Below, in pieces: positions 1 through 9,818 of a stretch of 64,000 nt of DNA (the first letter of the stretch is position 1; each line of letters starts with the position of its first letter). A program made the position numbers and the translations under genes. The notes below the pieces were generated by a model. It was not told the DNA's origin, did not search any database, and was given only the letters and a program-made list of their open reading frames with translations. The stretch lies in assembly GCA_945898095.1 (NCBI GenBank), contig CAMDHE010000001.1, forward strand, positions 1 through 64,000, written 5' to 3'. This DNA comes from Roseateles toxinivorans. Lineage in GTDB: Bacteria; Pseudomonadota; Gammaproteobacteria; Burkholderiales; Burkholderiaceae_C.

Positions 1-621
1 GCAGACCGCTTGCACAGCGTCTGCGCCGACGTGTCAGATGCAGCCCAGGTGGCCGCGGCGTTTGACAGCGCACGCGCGCGCTTTGGGCCCATCGCCATGC
101 TGATCAACTGCGCAGGCCAGGCCAGCAGCGCACCGTTTCTGAAGACCGATGCCCGGCTTTGGCAGCAGATGCTGGCGGTGAACCTCACCGGAACGATGCT
201 GTGCACCCAGCACGCGCTGCCCGACATGTTGGCCGCCGGCTGGGGTCGCATCGTCAACGTCGTCAGCACGGCGGGCCTGGTGGGCTATGCCTATGTCTCG
301 GCCTATTGCGCTGCCAAACATGGCGTCATCGGACTCACCCGGGCGCTGGCGCTGGAAGTGGCGAAAAAAGGCGTGACCGTGAACGCTGTCTGCCCCGGCT
401 ACACCGAGACCGACATCCTGCGCGAGAGCATTGCCAATGTCGTTGCCAAGACCGGGCGCAGCGAACAGGAAGCGCGCGCCTCCTTTGCTGCCAGCAATCC
501 GCAGGGTCGCATCGTGCAGCCCGATGAAGTGGCCGCCAGCGTGCTCTGGCTTTGCAGCGAGGCTGCATCGGCCATCCACGGACAGTCGATCTCGGTCAGC
601 GGCGGGGAGGTGATGGTGTGA
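1..621 (+). CDS. SDR-family NAD(P)-dependent oxidoreductase, 5' end outside window
   Basis: The reading frame is open from base 1, so the N-terminus with the glycine-rich cofactor motif lies upstream of the window; about 206 residues are visible. They show the classical short-chain dehydrogenase core: the NCAGQ motif (codons from about 106), a conserved serine in NVVSTAG, and the catalytic YCAAK motif with Tyr codon 304-306 and Lys codon 316-318. The C-terminus ends in SVSGGEVMV, typical of 3-hydroxybutyrate or 3-hydroxyacyl-CoA dehydrogenase-like SDRs. The family oxidises or reduces secondary alcohols with NAD(P)H in the cytoplasm. The substrate cannot be read from the sequence. Transcription runs towards the convergent RidA remnant. 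Confidence 0.9.
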   Translation, partial: ADRLHSVCADVSDAAQVAAAFDSARARFGPIAMLINCAGQASSAPFLKTDARLWQQMLAVNLTGTMLCTQHALPDMLAAGWGRIVNVVSTAGLVGYAYVSAYCAAKHGVIGLTRALALEVAKKGVTVNAVCPGYTETDILRESIANVVAKTGRSEQEARASFAASNPQGRIVQPDEVAASVLWLCSEAASAIHGQSISVSGGEVMV

Positions 622-648
622 GTCGCGTCATCCACGCGGCGCATCTTG

Positions 649-792
649 TCAGGCCAGCGCCTGCGTCGCCTGCACCGCAAACTTGGCCTGATTGAGCCGG
701 CTGCCATCCGGCGCGATCGGCAACTGCCCGGCGACAAACACCAGACCAGCGCCAACTACCGCAGGGCTGTCATGCCCGCCGGGACGGGCCAT
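649..792 (-). pseudogene. Truncated RidA/YjgF-family N-terminal remnant
   Basis: An ATG 26 bases downstream of the PLP enzyme gene opens a 47-codon frame. Its second half, GLVFVAGQLPIAPDG followed by FAVQATQALA, matches the first beta strands and helix of RidA-type enamine/imine deaminases. A full RidA is about 115-130 residues, but here a TGA follows the first helix. The downstream bases, in any frame, do not resume a RidA-like sequence before the end of the convergent SDR gene. RidA proteins clear reactive enamines made by PLP enzymes, so its place behind a PLP enzyme gene makes sense. It may be a deletion remnant. A functional short peptide is less likely. Confidence 0.5.
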
Positions 793-817
793 CGATGCGG
801 GCCTCAGTTCGCGGCGT

Positions 818-1939
818 TCACCAGCCATGGAAGCGCTCCCAGGTCGTGACGCTGCCCTCGGCGCCCAGCACTGAGTAAGTAGGGAACTGAGCGGCCGTTG
901 CGCAGGCATGGTTGGGCAGAATGCGCAACTGCAGGCCCAGCGGCAGGCGCTGCTCGATGTCGGGGCAGACGCTGCCGTCGCGCCAGGAAACGATGCCATG
1001 CTCCTGGTTGGCGCTGCTGACGATGAAGCCGTCGATCGGCGCACCGCTGGCATCGCACACAGCGCCATAGCCGTAGTCCAGCGCCTGCGCCTGAGTGCCG
1101 CGGTCGCGGCTCATCGCCATCCAGCCGGCGTCGGTCAACGCCCAGCCTTTTTCGACCTGGTGGCCGATCACGGTGGCCAGCACCGACAGCGCAATTTCAT
1201 TGATGCCGCAAACACCCACATTGGCCATCACCAGATCGTTGAAGACATAGACGCCGGCACGAACTTCGGTCACGCCGTCGAGTTTATGCGCCGACAGCGC
1301 GGTTGGCGTCGAGCCCACGCTGACCTCCGGGCAAGGCAGACCGGCCGCGCGCAGACGCTCGGCCGCAGCCACGCAACCGGCACGCTCCTGCTCTGCCATC
1401 GCGGTCAGCGCTTCGGGCGTGTTCAGCGCGTAGGAGCCGCCGGCATGGGTCATCACGCCCTTCAGCAAGGCGCCGCCCTCGTGCAACGTTCGGCCGATCT
1501 GGATCAACCGGTCCTCGTCGGGGCGCACGCCGGCGCGGTGGCCGTCGGTGTCGACCTCGATCATCACCTCAAAACCATGGCCATCCGCCACCACGGCCAG
1601 CGCCGCGGCCAGCGAATCGACGACGATGGTCAACCGGCAGCCACGTTCGCGCAGCGCGCGCGCCTGAGGCAACTTGGCCTTGGCGATGCCCACCGCATAC
1701 AGGATGTCGTCAAAGCCGGCGTCGAAGAACTGCACGGCTTCCTTCAGCGTCGATACGGTGACGCCCTGCGCACCCGCATCGCGCTGGCGCCGCGCCACCT
1801 CGAAGCATTTGCTGGTCTTCACATGGGGGCGAAAGCGAACACCCAGCGCGTCCATGCGCTTCTGCATCCGTGCGATGTTGCGGTCCATCTGCGCCGCGTC
1901 GATCAGCGCAGCGGGAGTGTCGAGTTCGGTCATATTCAT
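818..1939 (-). CDS. DSD1/D-threonine aldolase-like PLP enzyme
   Basis: 373 residues with the alanine-racemase-type N-terminal barrel of the D-serine dehydratase / D-threonine aldolase family. The motif PHVKTSK holds the probable Schiff-base lysine (Lys41). Near the C-terminus PNHAC gives His344 and Cys346, the His-x-Cys metal-ligand pair of the DSD1-like C-terminal domain. The family uses PLP and a divalent metal to cleave or dehydrate D-3-hydroxy amino acids; whether D-threonine, D-serine or a hydroxyaspartate is the substrate cannot be told. The start has no strong ribosome binding site, and an ATG two codons on is an alternative. A RidA remnant follows directly, suggesting that the two were once co-transcribed. 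Confidence 0.88.
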   Translation of the reverse strand: MNMTELDTPAALIDAAQMDRNIARMQKRMDALGVRFRPHVKTSKCFEVARRQRDAGAQGVTVSTLKEAVQFFDAGFDDILYAVGIAKAKLPQARALRERGCRLTIVVDSLAAALAVVADGHGFEVMIEVDTDGHRAGVRPDEDRLIQIGRTLHEGGALLKGVMTHAGGSYALNTPEALTAMAEQERAGCVAAAERLRAAGLPCPEVSVGSTPTALSAHKLDGVTEVRAGVYVFNDLVMANVGVCGINEIALSVLATVIGHQVEKGWALTDAGWMAMSRDRGTQAQALDYGYGAVCDASGAPIDGFIVSSANQEHGIVSWRDGSVCPDIEQRLPLGLQLRILPNHACATAAQFPTYSVLGAEGSVTTWERFHGW

Positions 1940-2035
1940 GGGGCGATGCTAGCAAAGATGCTGGTCTGAAAAGCGGGTTGTCGGTCACTGCGGGGCGAAT
2001 GCTGTTGTCAAGCCGCAGGCAAGCCGGCTGAAGCC

Positions 2036-3127
2036 TCAGCTCTGGGCGGCCTCAGGAACTTCCAACGCGCCGCGACGGATCTGGTCGCGTTCGAGTGACT
2101 CGAACAAGGCCTTGAAGTTGCCCTCACCAAAACCCTCGTCGGCCTTGCGCTGGATGAATTCGAAAAACACCGGGCCGAGCATCGTTTCAGAAAAGATCTG
2201 CAGCAGCAGCCGCTTCTCGCCGCCGCTGGTCGAGCCGTCGAGCAGGATGCCGCGTGCTTGCAAGGCCGCGACCGGCTCGCCATGACCGGGCAGGCGCGTT
2301 TCCAGGGCCTGGTAATAGAAGTCATTGGGTGCCGTCATCAAGGGCACGCCGGCCATCTGCAAGCTGTCGACGCTGGCCAGCAAATCGTCGGTGAACAGGG
2401 CGATATGCTGGATGCCTTCGCCGTTGAACTTCATCAAGAACTCTTCGATCTGGCCGCTGCCGCGCGACGACTCCTCGTTCAGCGGGATGCGGATCTTGCC
2501 ATCGGGCGCCGACATCGCGCGCGAGGTCAGGCCGGTATGCTGGCCCTTGATATCGAAGTAGCGGATCTCGCGGAAATTGAACAGCTTCTCGTAAAAAGCA
2601 CCCCAATGCGCCATGCGCCCGCGGTAGACGTTGTGGGTCAGATGGTCGATCAGCTTGAAGCCATGACCGCCCGGATGGCGGTCAACGCCTTCGAGGAATT
2701 TGAAGTCGATGTCGTAGATCGATTCGCCATCGGCAAAGCGGTCGATCAGGTACAGCGGCGCGCCGCCGATGCCCTTGATCGCCGGCAGGCGCAGCTCCAT
2801 CGGCCCGGTGGCAATCTCGATCGGCTGCGCGCCCAGCGCCAGCGCACGCTCATAAGCCAGATGCGAATCCTTGACCCGGAACGCCAGCCCGCAGGCCGAA
2901 GGGCCATGTTCGGCCGCGAAATAACCGGCCGGGCTCTTCGGCTCGCGGTTGACGATGAAATTGATCTCGCCCTGGCGGTACAGCAGCACATCCTTGGAAC
3001 GGTGCCGCGCCACCAGGCTGAAGCCCAATTTTTCGAACAAGGGCTCGAGCGTATTGGCCGCCGGTGCCGCGAATTCGACGAACTCGAACCCCATCAAACC
3101 CATCGGGTTTTCGAACTGGTCTGTCAT
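2036..3127 (-). CDS. hppD: 4-hydroxyphenylpyruvate dioxygenase
   Basis: 363 residues, the usual bacterial length. It converts 4-hydroxyphenylpyruvate to homogentisate in tyrosine catabolism with a non-haem Fe(II). The three iron ligands can be read: His162 in DHLTHNV, His241 in [10 protein letters not shown] and Glu323 in FFEFIQRK, matching the spacing of the Pseudomonas enzyme. Two vicinal-oxygen-chelate domains occupy roughly residues 12-145 and 155-340. The ATG at 3127 is preferred over an upstream in-frame extension because GGAG lies 7 bases before it and the homologous part begins there. No homogentisate dioxygenase gene lies in the window, so the rest of the pathway must be elsewhere. 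Confidence 0.96.
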   Translation of the reverse strand: MTDQFENPMGLMGFEFVEFAAPAANTLEPLFEKLGFSLVARHRSKDVLLYRQGEINFIVNREPKSPAGYFAAEHGPSACGLAFRVKDSHLAYERALALGAQPIEIATGPMELRLPAIKGIGGAPLYLIDRFADGESIYDIDFKFLEGVDRHPGGHGFKLIDHLTHNVYRGRMAHWGAFYEKLFNFREIRYFDIKGQHTGLTSRAMSAPDGKIRIPLNEESSRGSGQIEEFLMKFNGEGIQHIALFTDDLLASVDSLQMAGVPLMTAPNDFYYQALETRLPGHGEPVAALQARGILLDGSTSGGEKRLLLQIFSETMLGPVFFEFIQRKADEGFGEGNFKALFESLERDQIRRGALEVPEAAQS

Positions 3128-3269
3128 GGCGATGCTCCGCAGTCGCTGGTTTGAGATGGCTGACCGCGGCGCTTCAATGGCGCGGGTCCGCCGGAAAGGC
3201 AGATTGTGCCGATTCGGAAAGGGCTTGGCGGAATAAAACTGCCGATAAACGCTCCCCGATGAAGCCGCT

Positions 3270-5087
3270 TTATCGGGCCGGCCGCAGCGATTCGTCGATG
3301 TCGACAAACTGCCACCAGTCCTGCCAGAACAGGGCGCGGCGGTAGCCGATCAACCAGGGCTGCGCCAGGTCGCTGATGATGCGGTGGGCATGGTTCTTGT
3401 AGGGCATGTAGGTGACGCCGATGCGCTTGGCTTGCAAAAACAAGGCCTCGCGCTCGGGGCCATCGGCCATGCCTTGCAGCTCGTCATAGAGCTTGTCGAA
3501 CTCGGGCGATTTGAAGCGAGACAAATTCTGCCCGCCAGCTGCCGGGCCATAAAGGCGCTGCAAACTGCTCAGCCCATCGGGTTGCGATGCACTGGAGCCA
3601 ACGCCCCAGATCATGAACTTGCCGCCGCGCGCACTCTTCAGGTTTTCCGGCCATTTGGCCGCCTTGATCTCGACCTTGATGCCGATGGCCGACAAATTCT
3701 TCAGCCATAGCTCATCGAGTTGGCGCGACTGGTTGTCGGGTTGGCTATTGCGTACCAGCACCAGCGGCTGGCCATTGGGCTGAATGCGCCAGCCATCGCG
3801 CATCACATAACCGTAAAGGTCGAGCAAAGCCATTGCGCGCGCCGGGTCGAAGTCGCCCATTTCAGATTTGAAATCGGCCGCATAACCGGTGGTGTGCGGC
3901 ACCATTTGCGATTGCGCCGGAATCGCCTGACCACGACGCACCAGACGAATTTCACGGCCCACATCGATGGCCAGCGAGATCGCGCGGCGCAGCGCCACAC
4001 GTTCAGGCGTCATGCCGCCGACCACCGGGTCTTCCAGATTGAAAACGGTCAAGGTCGCATCAGCGCCGATGCTGCGATAGGCCTGCATGCCCTTCTTGGC
4101 CAAATTTGGCGCCAGCTTGCCATTGGGCATGGCTTGGCTGATGAAGTCGGCCGGTACGCGCTCGAGAAAATCCTGCTCCGCGTTCAGGAACGACAGCCAG
4201 CGCGGCTGCGCCTCCTCGATGATGGCGATGCGGATCTGGTCGATCATCGGCAGACGCCTGCCTTTGAAGCGCGCCTGCAAAGCCTGACCTTCGGCATCTT
4301 CGGCTGTCGCCTCACCGTCGTAGAAACGCTCGCGATAGCCCGGGTTGCGCTCAAGCACGATCTGCGACGAACGCCGCCACGATTTCAGCAGGAACGGGCC
4401 GGTGCCGACCGGGTGCTCAGAGATCTTGTCACCGTAATGTTCAACCACTTCGCGCGCCATGGCGCCATACAGATCGCTGCCGGCCAGCAGGGTTTCAAGC
4501 AAGCGCGGGCGGGCGCGTTCGGTCTTGATCTGCAAGGTGTAGCGATCCAGCGCGCGCAGGCCCTCGATTTCCTTGTCGTAATCGAAGGGCTTTTTCTTGT
4601 CCATCGCCTGCCGGCGCAGCGCCGCCAGGCCCACCAAGCCGGTTTCTTCCATGCTGCTCCAGCCAGGGCTTTTCAAAGCCGGATCGGCAAAGCGCTTGTA
4701 CATGTAGACGAAGTCATGCGCGGTCAATTCGCGCCTTGCGCCTTTGAAGGCCGGATCGTCGGCAAAATAAATGCCGGGCTGGATGCGGACGGTGAAGCTG
4801 CGGAAGTCGGCCGAGACTTCGGGCATGGCGCTGGCGACCAAGGGCTTGATCTGCACCGGCCGCGCCAGATGGTCGTAGCGATAGAGCGATTCGAAAATCG
4901 CCGCCGTGAGCGTGCGCGAATAGAGGTCGGAAAGCTGCGAAGGGTCGAACCCGGTTTCAGCAATCGGGAAGGCGTAATTCAGCACCTTGACCGGCTCGGC
5001 GGACAACGGGCCGGTTGCAGCCAGGGCGCTCGCGGCAAGGGCCAGGGCGGAAAGCGCGCGGCGCGTCAGCACAAAGTATGGATTCAT
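3270..5087 (-). CDS. ABC transporter substrate-binding protein, family 5 (third of three tandem paralogues)
   Basis: 605 residues with a Sec signal peptide (RR, hydrophobic core to about residue 24, probable cleavage after LSA at residue 30). The mature protein begins like its two neighbours with [15 protein letters not shown] and keeps the shared blocks on [17 protein letters not shown] and [11 protein letters not shown]. Family 5 binding proteins capture peptides or other solutes in the periplasm for Opp/Dpp/Yej-type importers. Its ATG overlaps the stop of the preceding paralogue by 4 bases (ATGA), so it is translated from the same message. It is the last of the three; hppD lies 142 bases downstream on the same strand. 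The ligand is unknown. Confidence 0.93.
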   Translation of the reverse strand: MNPYFVLTRRALSALALAASALAATGPLSAEPVKVLNYAFPIAETGFDPSQLSDLYSRTLTAAIFESLYRYDHLARPVQIKPLVASAMPEVSADFRSFTVRIQPGIYFADDPAFKGARRELTAHDFVYMYKRFADPALKSPGWSSMEETGLVGLAALRRQAMDKKKPFDYDKEIEGLRALDRYTLQIKTERARPRLLETLLAGSDLYGAMAREVVEHYGDKISEHPVGTGPFLLKSWRRSSQIVLERNPGYRERFYDGEATAEDAEGQALQARFKGRRLPMIDQIRIAIIEEAQPRWLSFLNAEQDFLERVPADFISQAMPNGKLAPNLAKKGMQAYRSIGADATLTVFNLEDPVVGGMTPERVALRRAISLAIDVGREIRLVRRGQAIPAQSQMVPHTTGYAADFKSEMGDFDPARAMALLDLYGYVMRDGWRIQPNGQPLVLVRNSQPDNQSRQLDELWLKNLSAIGIKVEIKAAKWPENLKSARGGKFMIWGVGSSASQPDGLSSLQRLYGPAAGGQNLSRFKSPEFDKLYDELQGMADGPEREALFLQAKRIGVTYMPYKNHAHRIISDLAQPWLIGYRRALFWQDWWQFVDIDESLRPAR

Positions 5088-6871
5088 AAGTAGGGTGGCT
5101 GACTGTCGATGAAACGCCAGTAGTTGTTCGAGAACGGATGGGGCTGGTAGCCGGTCACCCAGGGCTGCGACAAGCGCAGGCGGATGCGGTGCACATGGGC
5201 TTTCATCGGCATATAGGCGGTCAGCAAGCGCAGCGCCTCGGTGATCAAGGCCTGGCGAGCCGGGCCGTCGGGCAGAGCCAGCGTCTGCTCGATCAAACGG
5301 TCATAGGCGGGAAGATTGAAGCGGCTCAGGTTGTCTTCGCCCTTGGACGGACCGTAAGCCATCTTCAGCAAGGCTTCGGCATCCGGATCGGTGGCGGTCT
5401 GGCCCAAGGTCCAGATCATCAGCTTGCCAGCGCGTGCCATTTTCAACTGCTCCGGCCAAGTCGCCTGCTTGAACTCGAGGCGCAGGCCGAGCACCTTCAT
5501 ATGCTTGAGCCACAACTCGTTGAACTGGCGCGAGCTGCTGTCGGGCTGGGTGTGGAACTGCAGCAGCAGCGGTTTGCCATCGGGCTGCTCGCGCCAGCCG
5601 TCGCCATCGCGGTCGAGATAGCCATACATATCGAGCAAGGCTTTGGCGCGCGCCGGGTTGAACTCGCTCATCTCGGTCTTGAAATCGGACAAATAGCCAA
5701 AAGTGTTGGGCACCAGAATGCTTTGCGCCGGAATGGCAAAGCGCTTGCGCAGTTGGCGGATTTCCTCCTGGTTGTCATAGCCCAGCGCGATCGCCCGGCG
5801 CAGCGCGATCCGATCGGCGCTGTAACCGCCCACCACCGGATCTTCCATATTGAAAACTGTGAACACCACGTCAGAGCGCAGACCCTTGTTCAGCTGTACA
5901 CCGCGCTTGACCAGATTGGGGGCCAATTGCCCAAGCGGCGCCGCCAGGTTGGCAAAGTCATAGGGCACCGAGACGACGTCGAAGTCATTGGCCAGAAAGG
6001 CCAGCCATTGCGGCTGCGCCTCGGAAATGATGGAGATTTCGACCCGGTCCAGCATCGGCAGGCGCCGGCCCTGCAACTGGCGGGCAATCGCCTGACCGGC
6101 GGCATCGTCAGCGGCCGGCTGCTCGTCGTAATAGCTTTCCCGGAACGTCGGGTTGCGCACCAGCACCATCCTGGACGAGCGTCGCCATTCGCTCAGCCTG
6201 AACGCGCCGGTGCCGACCGGGTGCTCCATGATGGTGTCGCGATACAGCTCGGTCACCTCGCGCGCCACCGCAGCAGCACTCAGTTGGGCCAGCCTGTCGG
6301 CGAAACGCGGGCTGCTGCGGCCGAGCTTGATGCGCAGCGTGTAGCGGTCCAGCGCCTGCAAGCCTTCGACCTCGCGGTCGTAATCGAAGGGCTTGCGGCT
6401 CTTGACGGCAACGCTGCGCAAGGCCTCCATGCCGAGAATTTTCTCGCCCTGCAGGTTGGCGTAATTGGGGCTGTTCAGCTGCGGATCGAAATTCCGCTTG
6501 ATCGAATAGACATAGTCGGCAGCCACCAGTTCACGCGGCTTGCCGCCAAAAGCCGCATCGTCGGCGAAGTAAATACCGGGCTTGATACGCAGCGTGAAGG
6601 TCGTGAAGTCAGCACTGACTTCCGGCATTGCCTCGGCAGTCTGTGGCTTCAGACGAATTGGCCTGGCCAGATAGTCGTAGCGCAGCGGCGCCTCGAAAAT
6701 ATTCGACGCAATCTCGCTTGAATAATCGTCGCTGATCTGCGCCGGGTCGAAACCGGTCTCGGCGATCGGAAATGCATAGCGCAGCACATGCGGAGCGGCG
6801 GCTTCGGCAGCGGCGCCCATTGCCGCGGCACAGAGCAGCAAGGCGCGCAGCATGGCGGCGACAGGCCTCAC
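5084..6871 (-). CDS. ABC transporter substrate-binding protein, family 5 (second of three tandem paralogues)
   Basis: 595 residues with an alanine-rich signal peptide (probable cleavage near residue 24-26) followed by [15 protein letters not shown]. It keeps the same conserved blocks as its two neighbours, including EHPVGTGAF and VFNMEDPVVGG. The chosen start is the GTG at 6871, one base after the stop of the preceding gene, because AGGGG lies 8 bases upstream; an ATG at codon 7 would leave a shorter signal peptide. The size resembles YejA-like or microcin-C-type binding proteins rather than the shorter OppA/DppA type, but the ligand cannot be assigned. It overlaps the next paralogue by 4 bases. 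Confidence 0.93.
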   Translation of the reverse strand: MRPVAAMLRALLLCAAAMGAAAEAAAPHVLRYAFPIAETGFDPAQISDDYSSEIASNIFEAPLRYDYLARPIRLKPQTAEAMPEVSADFTTFTLRIKPGIYFADDAAFGGKPRELVAADYVYSIKRNFDPQLNSPNYANLQGEKILGMEALRSVAVKSRKPFDYDREVEGLQALDRYTLRIKLGRSSPRFADRLAQLSAAAVAREVTELYRDTIMEHPVGTGAFRLSEWRRSSRMVLVRNPTFRESYYDEQPAADDAAGQAIARQLQGRRLPMLDRVEISIISEAQPQWLAFLANDFDVVSVPYDFANLAAPLGQLAPNLVKRGVQLNKGLRSDVVFTVFNMEDPVVGGYSADRIALRRAIALGYDNQEEIRQLRKRFAIPAQSILVPNTFGYLSDFKTEMSEFNPARAKALLDMYGYLDRDGDGWREQPDGKPLLLQFHTQPDSSSRQFNELWLKHMKVLGLRLEFKQATWPEQLKMARAGKLMIWTLGQTATDPDAEALLKMAYGPSKGEDNLSRFNLPAYDRLIEQTLALPDGPARQALITEALRLLTAYMPMKAHVHRIRLRLSQPWVTGYQPHPFSNNYWRFIDSQPPYL

Positions 6872-6872
6872 A

Positions 6873-8678
6873 TCAGGACCCCTGGCGCTTCAGCGCCGCT
6901 TCATCGATGTCGACATATTTCCAGAAATCGCGCAGAAACACGTTGCGGCTGTAGCCGATCACCCAGGGTTGGGCCATGTCGGTGAAGATCCGGTGCACAT
7001 GTAATTTATAGGGCATATAGGCGACGAGAAGCTTTTGCGCCTCGTTCATCACGGCCTGCCGTTCCGGGCCATTGGCCATCGCCTTTTGCTGCTTGTACAG
7101 CTCATTGAAGGCCGGCAGGTCAAAGCGCGACTTGTTCGCTTGGCCTTTGGCCCCGCCATCGCCGAGAGCCAGAAAGGTGTCGCCGTCGGGTGCGGTGGCG
7201 ACCCAACTGACACCCCACATCATCAACTTGCCGGCGTTCGCCGCCTTCAGGTTCTCGGGCCATTTGGCGGTCTTGAAGGTGATGCGCAGATTGATCGCCG
7301 CCATATTCTTCTGCCACAACTCGGTCAGCAAGCGGCTCTGACTGTCGGGCTGGGTGGCGTATTCGATCAGCAGCGGCGAGCCGTCGGGCAGGTCGCGCCA
7401 GCCGTCACCATCGCGGTCGACATAGCCGTACATATCGAGCAAGGCCTTGGCCTTGGGCAGGTTGAACTCGCTCATCTCGGACTTGAACTGCGGGTCGTAA
7501 CCGAAAGTACCCGGCGCAATCGGCCCCTGGGAAGGAATTGCCTGGCCGCGACGCGGCAGACGGATTTCCTTGTCGAGGTCGGTCGCCAGCGAGATCGCGC
7601 GGCGCAAGGCCACCTGCGCGGGTTGGTAGCCACCGACCACCGGATCGAGCATATTGAAATAGGAAAAAGCCACGTCGGCGCGCGCGTAGCGGATCATCTG
7701 GATGCCGCGCTTGGCCAGATTCGGCGCCAGCTTGTTGTTGGGCATCGCGATCGTGGCGAAATCGGCCGGCACCTCTTCGATCACATCGGCCTCGCTGCTC
7801 AGGAACGACAGCCAGCGCGGCTGACTTTCCTCGATGATCGCGATCTCGACCCGGTCGACCAGCGGCAAGCGCCGGCCCTGCAAAGAGGCGGCCTGCGCGC
7901 TCAACGCCGCGTCACCTTCGGGCGGCTGCTCGGCATAAAGCACTTTGCGGAAATTCGGATTTTTCTCGAGCACGATGCGCGAGCTGCGTCGCCACTCGGC
8001 CAAGCGCCAGGCATTGGTGCCGACCGGATGCTCCATGATTTTGTCGCCATAGAGATCGACCACCTCATGCGCGACCGCGCCGAGGAAACCGGCATCGGCA
8101 AACTGGTTGATGAAGCGCGGGTCACCGACGCCGAGCTGCACCTGGAAACGATAGCGATCGAGCTGCTTCAGGCCGGCGACCGGCCGCGCATAGTCAAAGG
8201 GTTTTTTCGCCGCTTGCAACTCGCGGCGCAGCTCGGACAGGCCGAGGATCTTGACGTTTTCGAGCAAATAGAGGTTGGGGCTTTTCCAGCGCGGGTCGTA
8301 ATGGCGCTTGATCGAATAGACATAGTCGGCCGCCGTCAACTCGCGCGGCTTGCCCTTGAAGGCCGGGTCGTCAGAGAAAAATATCCCCGGCTGCAACTCG
8401 AAGGTCAAGGTCTTGAAATCGGCCGAAACTTCGGGCATCGCCACCAGCGTCGCCGGTCTGAGCTTTGCCGGCTTGGCCAGATATTCAAACTGCAACGGCG
8501 AGTCGAAAATGCCTGCGGCCACCGACTTGGAATATCCGTCGGAGATCTGCGCCGGATCAAAACCGGTCTCGGCCACCCGGAAGGCATAGCGCAGCACCTT
8601 GGGCTCGGCCTGAGCCGCCGGCAAGACAAACATTGCGACTAGCGCCAGTTGCAAAAAACCCGATCGAAACAAGATCAC
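6873..8678 (-). CDS. ABC transporter substrate-binding protein, family 5 (first of three tandem paralogues)
   Basis: 601 residues, the first gene of the minus-strand binding-protein operon. The signal peptide is clear, with probable cleavage after AQA at residue 24. The mature part starts with RYAFRVAETGFDPAQ and keeps the blocks EHPVGTNAW and YFNMLDPVVGG, so it is plainly homologous to the two genes that follow. It faces the permease genes across a 201-base gap, an arrangement that allows shared control of binding proteins and membrane parts. It presumably delivers an oligopeptide-like solute to the plus-strand permeases; this pairing is inferred from position only. Confidence 0.93.
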   Translation of the reverse strand: MILFRSGFLQLALVAMFVLPAAQAEPKVLRYAFRVAETGFDPAQISDGYSKSVAAGIFDSPLQFEYLAKPAKLRPATLVAMPEVSADFKTLTFELQPGIFFSDDPAFKGKPRELTAADYVYSIKRHYDPRWKSPNLYLLENVKILGLSELRRELQAAKKPFDYARPVAGLKQLDRYRFQVQLGVGDPRFINQFADAGFLGAVAHEVVDLYGDKIMEHPVGTNAWRLAEWRRSSRIVLEKNPNFRKVLYAEQPPEGDAALSAQAASLQGRRLPLVDRVEIAIIEESQPRWLSFLSSEADVIEEVPADFATIAMPNNKLAPNLAKRGIQMIRYARADVAFSYFNMLDPVVGGYQPAQVALRRAISLATDLDKEIRLPRRGQAIPSQGPIAPGTFGYDPQFKSEMSEFNLPKAKALLDMYGYVDRDGDGWRDLPDGSPLLIEYATQPDSQSRLLTELWQKNMAAINLRITFKTAKWPENLKAANAGKLMMWGVSWVATAPDGDTFLALGDGGAKGQANKSRFDLPAFNELYKQQKAMANGPERQAVMNEAQKLLVAYMPYKLHVHRIFTDMAQPWVIGYSRNVFLRDFWKYVDIDEAALKRQGS

Positions 8679-8879
8679 CCCTTCAAATAATGGCGCAGTC
8701 TAAATGCAGCGGCCCTTGCCGAACATCGGGCTTTGCCCGGTTCAAGGGGAAACATCAATGAGAACGCCGCTCCGGCTCGACTAGACTTGCGCTGCTTTTA
8801 CCGGGAACCCCGCGCGCCACGAACGCTCGCGGTTCCAATCTGTTGAATCAACCCATTTGATACCGGAGCCCCGACAGCG
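8679..8879. promoter_or_regulatory. Divergent control region of the ABC uptake locus
   Basis: This 201-base gap separates the first binding-protein gene (leftward) from the first permease gene (rightward) and must hold both start signals. I could not find a convincing sigma-70 pair, operator palindrome or riboswitch fold in it. The ribosome binding site of the permease gene is poor: a GGAG lies about 13 bases before the ATG. Confidence 0.45.
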
Positions 8880-9818
8880 ATGGCGGCATACCTGATTAGA
8901 CGCTTGTGGCAAATGATCCCGACCCTGCTCGGCGTGGTGTTGCTGGTGTTCTTCCTGTTCAAGTATTTCGGCGGTGATCCGGCCGAAATCCTCGGCGGTC
9001 TGAACGCCAGTGCCGAGCAGATAGACGCAATCCGCGAACAGCTCGGGCTCAACAAACCGGTGCTCGAACAGCTGTGGATCTTCATCCGGCAGATCATCAC
9101 TTTCGACTGGGGCAAGAGCTGGGCGACCAATGAGTCGGTCGCCGGTCTGTTCGCCAGCCGTCTGCCAGCCACGCTGACGGTGATGCTGCCGATCCTGATC
9201 CTCGAGGTGCTGCTGGCGATTCCGCTGGCGCTGGGTGTGGCTTATGTACGCGGCAGCCTGACCGACCGTTCGGTGATGATTCTGAGCACGGTGGCGGTGT
9301 CGATCTCGCTGCTGGTCTATGTGATCGTCGGCCAGTATTTCTTCGCTTTCAAGCTCGGCTGGTTTCCGGTGCAGGGCTGGAGCGACAGCGTCTGGACCAA
9401 TTTGACGACCTATGCACCGCTGCCGGTGCTGGTCGCGGTCACGGTGGCGATCGCGCCGTACACGCGGCTCTATCGCAGCTTTTTTCTCGACGAGATCGGC
9501 CATGACTATGTGCGCACCGCGCGCGCCAAAGGCATGCTCGAACGCACGATTTTGCTCAAGCATGTGCTGCGCAACGCGATGATCCCGATCATGACGAATA
9601 TCTCGGTCGCCTTGCCCGGCGTGTTCACCGGCGCCTTCCTGCTCGAGGTGTTCTTCTCGATCCCGGGTCTGGGCCGCGAAATCCTGCTGGCGGTGAACCG
9701 CAGTGACTATCCGGTGATCCAGGCTTTCGCGATCTACATCGCCTTCCTGACCATGGTCGTGAACCTGATCACTGACCTGCTCTACAAACTGGTCGACCCG
9801 AGGGTGGTGCTGAAATGA
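8880..9818 (+). CDS. ABC transporter permease, DppB/OppB (YejB-like) family
   Basis: 312 residues, an inner-membrane subunit of a peptide/nickel-type importer. About six hydrophobic segments can be seen, the first at residues 10-30 and the last near 280-305. The cytoplasmic EAA loop, which contacts the ATPase, reads DYVRTARAKGMLERTILLKHV at about residues 205-225. The FFSIPGLGREI block before the last segments is typical of DppB. Its stop overlaps the ATG of the next permease gene by 4 bases, so the pair is translationally coupled. Together with the second permease and the fused ATPase it should form the membrane core used by the divergently encoded binding proteins. Confidence 0.94.
   Translation: MAAYLIRRLWQMIPTLLGVVLLVFFLFKYFGGDPAEILGGLNASAEQIDAIREQLGLNKPVLEQLWIFIRQIITFDWGKSWATNESVAGLFASRLPATLTVMLPILILEVLLAIPLALGVAYVRGSLTDRSVMILSTVAVSISLLVYVIVGQYFFAFKLGWFPVQGWSDSVWTNLTTYAPLPVLVAVTVAIAPYTRLYRSFFLDEIGHDYVRTARAKGMLERTILLKHVLRNAMIPIMTNISVALPGVFTGAFLLEVFFSIPGLGREILLAVNRSDYPVIQAFAIYIAFLTMVVNLITDLLYKLVDPRVVLK

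Noticed and set aside
908..8642. Long open frames on the plus strand opposite the PLP enzyme, hppD and the three binding-protein genes (e.g. 3720-5093, 5138-6721 and 7035-8642)
   Set aside because: They lie exactly antisense to well-supported genes, are rich in His, Gln, Arg and Ala as expected for GC-rich shadow frames, have no start signals and match no family.
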